DNA of 6,222 nucleotides from contig DGHP01000023.1 in assembly GCA_002392705.1 (NCBI GenBank), positions 1 to 6,222 of the forward strand, in the 5' to 3' direction. A program made the translations under genes and the position numbers. This document shows, one piece after another, positions 1 through 5,374 of the stretch. The stretch is from Lachnospiraceae bacterium UBA3845. Its GTDB lineage: Bacteria; Bacillota; Clostridia; Lachnospirales; Lachnospiraceae. The notes beneath the pieces are model-generated. The model had not been told where the DNA came from. It did no database searches and worked only from the letters and a program-made list of their open reading frames with translations. Positions within the stretch are counted from its first letter, which is position 1. Each line of letters opens with the position of its first letter.

Positions 1-1
1 G

Positions 2-610
2 GCGCTCCGCTGCTGGAACGAGATGGAGCAGGTCCTACGCATCTGCCCGTGCGTACTGCTCAGCGAACTGAATGACCGCGGCATCGCGGCGTCCTGTGAG
101 ATCGACATGTGCTCGGCCATCACCATGCGCGCCATGAGCCTTGCCAGCGAGCAGCCCACCGCCGTCCTTGACTGGAACAACAACTACGGCGACGAGGAGA
201 ACAAGGTTATCCTCTTCCACTGCGGCCCTGTGGCCCAGAGCCTGATGACCGGCAAGGGCACCGTCACCAATCACAAGATGTTCGACAAGACCGATCCCGG
301 CTCCGGCTGGGGCAGCAACGAGGGACGCATCAAGGCCTTCCCGACCACGCTCTCCAACTGCCAGACCAGGGACGGCAGGATCGTCGTCTACGCCTCTGAG
401 GCGGCGTTCACCGACGACCCCATTGAACAGAGCTTCTTCGGCTGCGCGGGCGTCTGCGAGATCCCCGACATGGAGGACAAGATGATCCGTCTGGCCCGCG
501 GCGGCTTCAAGCATCACACCAGCGTGGGTGTGGGCCACATGAAGGACATTCTCAAAGAGGCCTTCACCACCTATCTGCATTACGACTGGGTGGATATTGA
601 TAAGGATTGA
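2..610 (+). CDS. L-fucose/L-arabinose isomerase-family protein, C-terminal part (5' truncated by window edge)
   Basis: The frame is open to the left edge, with seven codons (reading ALRCWNE) before the first internal ATG at 23, so that ATG is not the true start and the gene begins outside the window. The visible ~202 residues resemble the C-terminal half of the L-fucose isomerase-like family, which interconverts aldoses and ketoses using a divalent metal in the cytoplasm. Supporting motifs are RCWNE at the left edge, SCEID (about residues 24-28 counted from the ATG at 23), DWNNNY (50-55) and a late FKHHTSVGVGH segment. The Glu/Asp in the first two motifs are plausible metal ligands by family analogy; I have not aligned them. 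A sugar kinase starts 80 bases downstream, fitting an isomerase-kinase catabolic operon. The actual sugar (fucose, arabinose or another) cannot be told from this fragment. Glycine codons are 14 of 16 GGC, unlike the genes beyond 1830. Confidence 0.8.
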   Translation, partial: ALRCWNEMEQVLRICPCVLLSELNDRGIAASCEIDMCSAITMRAMSLASEQPTAVLDWNNNYGDEENKVILFHCGPVAQSLMTGKGTVTNHKMFDKTDPGSGWGSNEGRIKAFPTTLSNCQTRDGRIVVYASEAAFTDDPIEQSFFGCAGVCEIPDMEDKMIRLARGGFKHHTSVGVGHMKDILKEAFTTYLHYDWVDIDKD

Positions 611-654
611 TTCTGCAGGGGGGATTCACGAATTGCCCGCGACCTTGAAAAAAC

Positions 655-683
655 GGGCCGCTTGTGAACGGCCCTGTGAGGTG
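655..683 (+). promoter_or_regulatory. Hairpin abutting the ribosome binding site of the FGGY kinase
   Basis: GGGCCG (655-660) and CGGCCC (669-674) form a perfect 6-bp GC stem with an 8-base loop. It ends four bases before the GAGGTG Shine-Dalgarno (678-683), which is itself seven bases from the ATG at 691. There is no T tract after the stem, so it is not an intrinsic terminator. It could shield the 5' end after processing or tune kinase translation within the operon; this role is inference only. Confidence 0.4.
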
Positions 684-690
684 AAATGAT

Positions 691-1167
691 ATGAAAATCG
701 CAGGACTGGACATCGGCACCACCGGCTGCAAGCTGACGGTGTTCGATGAAAACGGCAATCAGCTGGGCAAGGCCTACAGGGACTACCCGGTGCGCCGGGC
801 GGTCAGCGGCCACGAGACCGACATTTCCACCATGATGAAGAGCGTCTACACGGTGATCGGGGAGATGGCAGCCCGGTTCCCGGACATTGCGGGCATCGGC
901 GTCACCAGTTTCGGAGAGACCTTCGTCATGACGAACGAGGCGGGCGAGCCGCTGCACAACGCCATGCTCTATACCGACCCCCGAGGGGCGGAGGAATGCG
1001 CAGAGCTTTCGGAAAAGCTTGGCGCTGCCCATATTGCCGAAGTCACCGGCCTTGCTCCCCATGAGATGTACTCCATCTCCAAGATGATGTGGATCAAAAA
1101 GCACCGGCCGGAGGTCTACGCCGCTGCCAGGCGCATCCATCTATCGCTGGCCGGAAGCCTGATCTGA
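691..1167 (+). pseudogene. FGGY-family carbohydrate kinase, N-terminal fragment (truncated)
   Basis: The start is supported by GAGGTG seven bases upstream. Residues 4-18 (AGLDIGTTGCKLTVF) are the N-terminal phosphate-binding motif of FGGY kinases such as xylulokinase and rhamnulokinase, which phosphorylate sugars after isomerisation. Similarity to the first FGGY domain continues through GIGVTSFGETFV and the segment ending HRPEVYAAARRIHL (to about base 1143). After that only SLAGSLI follows before the stop, where family members (about 490-520 residues) normally continue. With 158 codons the fragment lacks the rest of domain I and all of domain II, including the catalytic aspartate and the FGGY signature, so it should not be an active kinase. 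I translated the other forward frames across 1144-1300 and found no frameshifted continuation. Ten of 14 glycine codons before the break are GGC. A chimeric assembly join would look the same as a true deletion. Confidence 0.8.
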
Positions 1168-1187
1168 GAAGAAGGCCTGCGGACATG

Positions 1188-1244
1188 TTTGAAATCAGGA
1201 CCTGTTTCTCCTGCAGGCAGGACGAACCGGAACCTGGTTTCAAA
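1188..1244. repeat. 57-base long imperfect inverted repeat (hairpin) beside the kinase break
   Basis: Arms 1188-1199 and 1233-1244 pair over 12 bp with one G-U. Pairing resumes inward at 1201-1202/1229-1230 and 1204-1207/1224-1227, and finishes with TCCTG (1209-1213) against CAGGA (1218-1222) around a CAGG loop. That is about 23 pairs over 57 bases, with two mismatches and a small internal loop. No T tract follows on either strand, so it is not a standard intrinsic terminator. It lies only ~45 bases after the point where the kinase stops resembling its family. A miniature element, a mobile-element end or a processed RNA structure are all possible. Confidence 0.6.
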
Positions 1245-1298
1245 TGGCGTGAATCGCAACTCTGAATTGTCAGACTTTATAAAAAGTAAAAAAAGTAC

Positions 1299-1327
1299 TT
1301 GCATTTTTCAGAAAGACATGATATATT
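1299..1327 (+). promoter_or_regulatory. Sigma-A-type promoter of the tRNA cluster
   Basis: A -35 box TTGCAT (1299-1304) and a -10 box TATATT (1322-1327) are separated by exactly 17 bases. The stretch 1273-1298 just upstream is strongly A/T-rich (A runs after TTTATAA), like an UP element of strong stable-RNA promoters. The predicted transcription start near 1334 would give a 5' leader of about ten bases before the tRNA-Glu gene at 1345, as expected for a tRNA promoter. Confidence 0.8.
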
Positions 1328-1344
1328 GATGAAGCTTTAAACAT

Positions 1345-1416
1345 GGTTCCTTGGTCAAGCGGTTAAGACGTCGCCCTCTCACGGCGAAAACAGGAGTTCG
1401 ATTCTCCTAGGAACTG
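1345..1416 (+). tRNA. tRNA-Glu (anticodon CTC)
   Basis: A full cloverleaf can be drawn. The acceptor stem is GGTTCCT (1345-1351) with AGGAACT (1409-1415), closing on a G-U first pair. The anticodon stem is TCGCC/GGCGA (1371-1375/1383-1387) with loop CTCTCAC, placing anticodon CTC at 1378-1380. The T arm is AGGAG-TTCGATT-CTCCT (1392-1408). The discriminator is G1416, as usual for bacterial tRNA-Glu. The D-arm sequence GGTCAAGCGGTTAAGAC is typical of bacterial glutamate tRNAs. The 3' CCA is not encoded and must be added by nucleotidyltransferase. It reads GAG codons, so a TTC-anticodon partner is presumably elsewhere in the genome. It sits directly behind a strong promoter and ahead of its own terminator-like hairpin. 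Confidence 0.95.
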
Positions 1417-1418
1417 CT

Positions 1419-1452
1419 CCCGTCATCAGTCGGATGGCGGGTTTTCACTTTC
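1419..1452 (+). terminator. Terminator-like hairpin between the two tRNA genes
   Basis: CCCGTCAT (1419-1426) pairs with ATGGCGGG (1434-1441) over 8 bp, including one G-U, with a 7-base loop. It is followed by TTTTCACTTTC, a broken T tract. It begins three bases after the tRNA-Glu discriminator. Because no separate promoter is visible before tRNA-Val, termination here is probably partial, or the hairpin serves as a 3' processing boundary. Confidence 0.6.
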
Positions 1453-1465
1453 AAAGTCTTTTTAT

Positions 1466-1539
1466 GGAATCGTAGCTCAGCTGGGATGAGCGTTCGCCTC
1501 ACACGCGAGAGGTCATGGGTTCGAGCCCCATCGGTTCCA
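1466..1539 (+). tRNA. tRNA-Val (anticodon CAC)
   Basis: The acceptor stem is GGAATCG (1466-1472) with CGGTTCC (1532-1538), containing one T-G wobble. The D stem is GCTC/GAGC. The anticodon stem TTCGC/GCGAG (1493-1497/1505-1509) encloses loop CTCACAC, giving anticodon CAC at 1500-1502. The T arm is ATGGG-TTCGAGC-CCCAT (1515-1531), and the discriminator A1539 is the one expected for valine tRNAs. CCA is not encoded. It decodes GTG. Like its neighbour it carries C at position 34 and so reads only a G-ending codon; both are minor isoacceptors useful in a GC-leaning genome. It lies 49 bases after tRNA-Glu with no recognisable promoter of its own, and a strong terminator follows at once. Confidence 0.95.
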
Positions 1540-1547
1540 TGAAGCGG

Positions 1548-1580
1548 GCCGCTCCGTTTATCGGAGCGGCTTTCTTTTTT
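1548..1580 (+). terminator. Rho-independent terminator of the tRNA cluster
   Basis: GCCGCTCCG (1548-1556) and CGGAGCGGC (1562-1570) form a perfect 9-bp GC-rich stem with a 5-base loop (TTTAT), followed directly by TTTCTTTTTT (1571-1580). It starts nine bases after the tRNA-Val 3' end. This is a textbook intrinsic terminator and should insulate galK from tRNA transcription. Confidence 0.95.
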
Positions 1581-1651
1581 GCTCAGCTGCGTCTGTCATT
1601 CCGAATTAATCGGCGTTCCTCTATTTTTCTATATACGGAAATCGGAAAGTC

Positions 1652-1660
1652 TGTTAAATT
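1652..1660 (+). promoter_or_regulatory. Candidate extended -10 promoter for galK (weak)
   Basis: TG-T-TAAATT (1652-1660) fits an extended -10 element with four of six -10 bases. No good -35 box lies 16-18 bases upstream. The neighbouring A/T-rich stretch (about 1601-1664) is the only promoter-like sequence between the tRNA terminator and galK, so initiation somewhere here is likely even if the exact box is uncertain. Starting near 1667 would give a leader of about 160 bases. Confidence 0.3.
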
Positions 1661-1666
1661 ATAAGG

Positions 1667-1829
1667 AGCGGCTCCGGCCGGACCGGAACAGTACTGACAG
1701 GTACACGGCGCAAACGCGCGCCTGCGAAGAGAAGGGCAGCTTCTCCGGCGCAGCCGTGCAGGATCCCGGCAGGACGGGGCAGATTGAAATGGATGATATC
1801 ATGGATACAGATCACAGGAGGGAACAGCC
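1667..1829 (+). other. Gene-free structured leader upstream of galK
   Basis: No convincing protein gene is seen between the tRNA terminator and galK. The stretch holds a hairpin at 1722-1753: CTGCG and CGCAG enclose GAGAAG/CTTCTC around a GGCAG loop, with an asymmetric internal loop. CACGG (1704-1708) can also pair with CCGTG (1754-1758) around it. Near the gene there is a perfect 10-bp palindrome ATGATATCAT (1793-1802), possibly an operator. A 14-codon open frame runs from ATG 1789 to TGA 1831-1833, whose stop overlaps the galK ATG as ATGA. I recognise no known riboswitch class. Whether any of these elements regulates galK is inference. Confidence 0.4.
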
Positions 1830-3110
1830 ATGAATGCGGCAATGTGGCGTGAAAGAATTAAGACAGCCGGTTTTGAGAAGGAGATCGCTGCGCTGTACGG
1901 TGATAAGGCGCAGGAGAATGCAGAGCGCTACGGGAAACTGATCGACCTGTATGAGGATACCTTCGGAGCGGACGGAAGCGAGGAGATTGGTCTGTTTTCA
2001 GCTCCGGGACGTACCGAGATCGGAGGGAACCACACGGACCATGAGCACGGGCGTGTGCTTGCCGCCGCTGTCGATCTTGACACGATAGCCGCGGCTGCGA
2101 AGTCGGATGACGGCTGCATCAGCCTCCTGTCCGAGGGATATCCGCTCTGCAGGGTTGAACTTAAGGATCTCTCGGTGCGGGAGGAGGAAAAGAATTCGAC
2201 CGCTTCCCTGATCAGGGGGGTGGCAGCCAGATTTGCCGAGCTGGGCTGCAAAGTCGGAGGCTTCCGGGCAGTGGTCAGCTCCTCTGTTCTTCCCGGTTCC
2301 GGACTCAGCTCCTCGGCAGCTTTCGAAGTGCTGGTCGGGAATATCATCAATTCATTTTTCCATGACGGGAAAGCGGATGCGGTGCAGATTGCTCAGATCG
2401 GGCAGTATGCGGAAAACGTCTATTTCGGAAAACCGAGCGGACTGATGGATCAGACTGCTTCCTCTGTCGGGAATATCCTGACCATCGATTTTGAGGATCC
2501 TGAAAAGCCCGTCGTACACAAGCTTGACGTAGATTTTGATCAGACTGGTCTTAAGCTGTGCATTATCAACTGCTGGGCCAGCCATGCCGACCTTACCGGG
2601 GAATATGCCGCGGTTCCGGTTGAAATGCAGGAGATTGCGGGCTATTTCGGAAAGAAGGTGCTCCGGGAGGTGGACCGGACCGATTTCCTGAACGCGGTGC
2701 CTGAGCTTCGCAGATTGTTTGGCGACAGGGCCGTGCTGCGCGCTTTCCATTTCTATTCGGACAATGACCGTGTCCCGGAACAGGCAGATGCGCTGGAGTC
2801 GGGAAAGATCGATGAGTTCCTGAGGCTGATTTCAGAATCAGGCCGTTCCTCCTGGATGTATCTGCAGAATATCGTGCCGCTCGGAGCCAATGAGCACCAG
2901 GAGATGGCCGTAGCCCTTGCGCTGTGCGACGTGCTTCTGGACGGGAAAGGAGCATTCCGCGTGCATGGCGGCGGTTTTGCCGGAACCTGCCAGGCTTTTG
3001 TCCCGGAAGAGATGATCGGGCAGTTTACGAAAGATATGGAAAGGCTGCTCGGAGAGGGATGCTGCCACGTATTGAACATCAGATCTGTCGGGGGAACGCG
3101 GGTCGGCTGA
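1830..3110 (+). CDS. galK: Galactokinase (GHMP kinase family)
   Basis: This cytoplasmic enzyme phosphorylates galactose with ATP to galactose-1-phosphate, the entry step of the Leloir pathway. The three GHMP motifs are in order: the galactokinase signature APGRTEIGGNHTDHEHG (58-74), the ATP-binding loop VLPGSGLSSSAA (153-164), and the C-terminal RVHGGGFAG (377-385). The catalytic base is probably Asp207 in GLMDQT. At 426 residues it is longer than E. coli GalK (382), with an N-terminal extension of about 25 residues. The start is well supported by AGGAGGG (1816-1822) seven bases upstream. An oddity is Asn67 where E. coli has the sugar-contacting Glu43, while the Arg (61) and Asp (70) of the same motif are kept. 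galE follows 228 bases downstream on the same strand, which supports galactose use over another GHMP substrate. The last codons and stop lie in the first copy of a tandem repeat. Confidence 0.93.
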   Translation: MNAAMWRERIKTAGFEKEIAALYGDKAQENAERYGKLIDLYEDTFGADGSEEIGLFSAPGRTEIGGNHTDHEHGRVLAAAVDLDTIAAAAKSDDGCISLLSEGYPLCRVELKDLSVREEEKNSTASLIRGVAARFAELGCKVGGFRAVVSSSVLPGSGLSSSAAFEVLVGNIINSFFHDGKADAVQIAQIGQYAENVYFGKPSGLMDQTASSVGNILTIDFEDPEKPVVHKLDVDFDQTGLKLCIINCWASHADLTGEYAAVPVEMQEIAGYFGKKVLREVDRTDFLNAVPELRRLFGDRAVLRAFHFYSDNDRVPEQADALESGKIDEFLRLISESGRSSWMYLQNIVPLGANEHQEMAVALALCDVLLDGKGAFRVHGGGFAGTCQAFVPEEMIGQFTKDMERLLGEGCCHVLNIRSVGGTRVG

Positions 3111-3250
3111 ATCGGCCAAGGAGACCTGTCAGAGGAAGTCGGATCGGCTGAATCGGTATAGGAGACCTGTCAGAGGAAGGCAGACCATCTAATCGGCGCA
3201 GGTGATCTGTCAGAGGAATACGGACCGTCCGGACCGGTGCAGGAGGCCTG
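3097..3250. repeat. Degenerate 40-41-bp tandem repeat starting inside the galK 3' end
   Basis: Copies span 3097-3137, 3138-3178, 3179-3218 and a decayed fourth from 3219 to about 3250. Copies 1 and 2 share TCGGCTGAATCGG and then AGGAGACCTGTCAGAGGAA, differing at only 3 of the last 35 bases. Copy 3 keeps AATCGG and CTGTCAGAGGAA. Copy 4 keeps the GCAGGAG-CCTG core. Spacing between the CTG anchors is 41, 40 and 41 bases. The period is not a multiple of three and galK stops in copy 1, so the array is non-coding. No CRISPR-like unique spacers are present; the whole unit repeats. Confidence 0.85.
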
Positions 3251-3264
3251 TTTTGGCCGGACGG
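3225..3264 (+). promoter_or_regulatory. Strong GC hairpin at the end of the repeat array
   Basis: CCGTCCGG-A-CC (3225-3235) pairs with GGCCGGACGG (3255-3264) over 10 bp with one bulged A. Inside the loop, CAGG (3240-3243) pairs with CCTG (3247-3250), giving a nested hairpin. No T tract follows, so it is not a canonical terminator. A weak -10-like TATAGA (3273-3278) lies just after it, with a poor -35 match (TTTTGG at 3251). The hairpin may stabilise or separate the galK and galE messages; that is inference. Confidence 0.55.
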
Positions 3265-3290
3265 ATCATGGATATAGAAAAAGACGGGAG

Positions 3291-3305
3291 CGGCAGTTTT
3301 TGCCG
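3291..3305 (+). promoter_or_regulatory. Small hairpin in the galE leader
   Basis: CGGCA (3291-3295) and TGCCG (3301-3305) form a 5-bp stem around loop GTTTT. Outer GGG/CCC bases could extend it across an internal loop. It lies 21 bases before the galE Shine-Dalgarno AGGAG (3327-3331). It could be a leader structure or chance; nothing ties it to a known regulator. Confidence 0.25.
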
Positions 3306-3338
3306 GATGCCCGGAATACGACGGAGAGGAGATAAGTC

Positions 3339-4355
3339 ATGAGAATTCTCGTTACCGGAGGAGCAGGTTTTATCGGAAGCCACACCTGTGTGGAGCTTCT
3401 GGAGAATGGGTATGATGTTACAGTAATCGACAATCTGTATAATTCCAGCGCGAAAGCGATCGACCGGGTAAGGGAGATCAGCGGAATGGACCTGACTTTC
3501 GTGGAAGGGGATATCCTGGACAGAGAATGCCTGGACAAGATTTTCGACAGTCAGAAGATCGACGCGGTGATCCATTTTGCGGGACTTAAGGCGGTCGGCG
3601 AGTCGGTTCACAAGCCGGTTGAGTATTATTCCAACAACATTACCGGAACGCTTACCCTGGTGAAGAGTATGGCGGCGCACGGAGTTAAGAATATCATCTT
3701 CTCTTCCAGCGCGACCGTATACGGGGAACCGGCCTTCAATCCGATTACCGAAGAGTGCCCGAAGGGTGTCTGCACGAATCCCTACGGCTGGACCAAGTGG
3801 ATGCTGGAACAGATTCTTTCGGACCTGCATACGGCCGACGCGGAATGGAACGTGATCCTTCTGCGCTATTTCAACCCGATCGGGGCGCATCCGACCGGAC
3901 TGATCGGTGAGGATCCGAAAGGGATTCCCAACAATCTTGTTCCCTATATCGCCCAGGTTGCCATCGGCAAACTGGAGAAGCTGGGCGTGTTCGGAGATGA
4001 TTACGATACACCGGACGGAACCTGCATCCGTGATTATATCCATGTTGTTGACCTGGCCAGAGGCCACGTCAACGCGATCCGCAAACTGGCGGACAAAGAA
4101 GGTGTCTCCATCTACAATCTCGGAACCGGACACGGCTATTCCGTTCTGGATGTGGTAAAGGCCTTCGGCAAAGCCTGCGGACATGAGGTGCCCTACGAGA
4201 TCAAGCCGCGCCGGGCCGGCGATGTCATGGAACTGTACTGCGACCCGAAGAAGGCGGCGGAGGAACTCGGCTGGACAGCCCGGTACGGAATTGAGGACAT
4301 GTGCAGAGATTCATGGAACTGGCAGTCAAAGAATCCGAACGGATACAGGGACTGA
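3339..4355 (+). CDS. galE: UDP-glucose 4-epimerase
   Basis: This enzyme interconverts UDP-galactose and UDP-glucose with tightly bound NAD, closing the Leloir pathway and supplying UDP-galactose for cell-surface sugars. It is a 338-residue extended SDR protein, the same length as E. coli GalE. The N-terminal NAD-binding motif is GGAGFIGSH (7-15), followed by IDNLYNSS (30-37) and the DAVIHFAGLKAVGES segment (75-89). The catalytic set Ser124 (in SSSATVYG), Tyr149 and Lys153 (YGWTK) falls at the same numbers as in E. coli. RYFNPIGAHPTGLIGEDP (176-193) and DGTCIRDYIHVVDLA (226-240) are typical substrate-domain stretches. The start is supported by AGGAG seven bases upstream. By ungapped alignment from memory, the residue at the E. 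coli Tyr299 gate is Leu299, which may relax selectivity toward N-acetylated sugars. It is followed by prmA after only 15 bases. Confidence 0.96.
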   Translation: MRILVTGGAGFIGSHTCVELLENGYDVTVIDNLYNSSAKAIDRVREISGMDLTFVEGDILDRECLDKIFDSQKIDAVIHFAGLKAVGESVHKPVEYYSNNITGTLTLVKSMAAHGVKNIIFSSSATVYGEPAFNPITEECPKGVCTNPYGWTKWMLEQILSDLHTADAEWNVILLRYFNPIGAHPTGLIGEDPKGIPNNLVPYIAQVAIGKLEKLGVFGDDYDTPDGTCIRDYIHVVDLARGHVNAIRKLADKEGVSIYNLGTGHGYSVLDVVKAFGKACGHEVPYEIKPRRAGDVMELYCDPKKAAEELGWTARYGIEDMCRDSWNWQSKNPNGYRD

Positions 4356-4370
4356 TCCCGGAGGCAAGAG

Positions 4371-5324
4371 ATGCGCTGGAAAAAATACAGACTGAAGACG
4401 CTGACAAGCGCCGAAGATATTGTGATTGCCTCCCTTGCGGAAGCGGGAGTGGAGGGCGCCCAGATTGAGGACAATGTGCCTCTGAGCGAAAGCGACCTTC
4501 AGCAGATGTTTGTGGACATACCGCTTGCGGAAGGACCGGATGACGGCACTGCCTACATAGATTTTTATCTGGATGAGGATGCCGATTCCCAGGCGCTTCT
4601 TGACGCAGTCAGGCAGGAACTGGACGAGCTGCGGCAGTTCACCGAGATCGGGGAGTGCAGCATCGAGGAATCCGTGACTGAGGACAAGGACTGGGTCAAT
4701 AACTGGAAACAGTATTTCCACAAGTTCAAGGTGGACGATATCCTGATCATTCCGTCCTGGGAGGATGTGGAGCCGGATGACGACGCGAAGATGGTCCTGC
4801 ATATCGATCCGGGAACTGCTTTCGGGACTGGCATGCATGAGACAACCCAGCTGTGCATGCGGCAGCTGAAGAAATATGTGACGCCCGATACAGAGATTCT
4901 CGATGTGGGGACAGGAAGCGGCATCCTCTCGATCGTCGCCCTTAAACTGGGCGCAAAGCATGCCTTCGGGACGGATCTGGACCCCTGTACGGTCAACGCG
5001 GTCAGTGAGAATCTGGAAGCGAATCATATTCCGGCAGAGAAGATGGACCTGCTGATCGGGAATATCATAGACGATCCCTCCGTTCAGGATCAGGCCGGTT
5101 ATGAAAAGTATGATATTGTGACGGCGAATATCCTCGCGGATGTTCTGACGGCCCTGACCCCGGAAGTCGTAAAGCATATGAAGCACGGCGCTCTGTATAT
5201 CAGCTCGGGAATCCTCGACGTGAAGGAAAAAGACGTGACGGATGCCTGTACTGCACAGGGCCTTGAGATTGTGGAGGTCACCCGGCAGGGTGAATGGGTC
5301 AGCATCACGGCCAGGAGAAACTGA
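4371..5324 (+). CDS. prmA: Ribosomal protein L11 methyltransferase
   Basis: This SAM-dependent enzyme methylates amino groups of ribosomal protein L11 in the cytoplasm. The 317-residue length is close to that of Bacillus and clostridial PrmA. The N-terminal L11-recognition region is acidic and more variable (about 1-100). It is followed by the linker DWVNNWKQYFHKFKV (107-121) and the hallmark DPGTAFGTGMHETT (146-159). The Rossmann SAM motif ILDVGTGSGILSI (176-188), the acidic ribose-binding position near Asp202 in GTDLDP, and NILADV (253-258) complete the family pattern. The start has GGAGG (4360-4364) six bases upstream, only 15 bases after the galE stop, so the two are almost certainly co-transcribed. 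rsmE follows after 50 bases. A function other than L11 methylation is unlikely given the full set of motifs. Confidence 0.96.
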   Translation: MRWKKYRLKTLTSAEDIVIASLAEAGVEGAQIEDNVPLSESDLQQMFVDIPLAEGPDDGTAYIDFYLDEDADSQALLDAVRQELDELRQFTEIGECSIEESVTEDKDWVNNWKQYFHKFKVDDILIIPSWEDVEPDDDAKMVLHIDPGTAFGTGMHETTQLCMRQLKKYVTPDTEILDVGTGSGILSIVALKLGAKHAFGTDLDPCTVNAVSENLEANHIPAEKMDLLIGNIIDDPSVQDQAGYEKYDIVTANILADVLTALTPEVVKHMKHGALYISSGILDVKEKDVTDACTAQGLEIVEVTRQGEWVSITARRN

Positions 5325-5374
5325 CACAGGAAAAGGGAAGAAACAGGACAGGCATCAAAAACTGAAACGGGAAT

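Noticed and set aside
35..580. Reverse-strand open frame of 181 codons
   Set aside because: It lies wholly over the isomerase gene in antisense. Its Gly/Ala/Val-rich composition is that of a GC-rich shadow, with no family motif.
1175..1187. 13-base match GCCTGCGGACATG shared with galE (4173-4185)
   Set aside because: A match of this length is expected to turn up roughly by chance in a 6-kb window, and the flanks do not match.
1188..1244. Integron attC site or intrinsic terminator
   Set aside because: The ends lack the GTTRRRY/RYYYAAC core sites, there is no integrase nearby, and no T tract follows the stem.
1116..1304. 62-codon reverse-strand open frame over the kinase junction
   Set aside because: It spans the break and the hairpin, has no recognisable domain, and its ATG lies in the tRNA promoter. 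Most likely chance.
1579..1833. 84-codon plus-strand open frame before galK
   Set aside because: It starts at the very end of the terminator T tract, has no ribosome binding site and resembles no known protein. Only its last 14 codons are kept, as a possible mini-ORF within the leader.
3097..3250. CRISPR array
   Set aside because: The 40-41-bp period is filled by the repeat itself with no unique spacers, and there are no cas genes.
3210..4184. Reverse-strand open frame of 324 codons opposite galE
   Set aside because: galE on the plus strand has every catalytic motif and a ribosome binding site. The antisense frame has no recognisable domain and results from codon bias.
4326..5327. Reverse-strand open frame of 333 codons opposite prmA
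   Set aside because: Full antisense overlap with a clear prmA, and no motif or plausible ribosome binding context.
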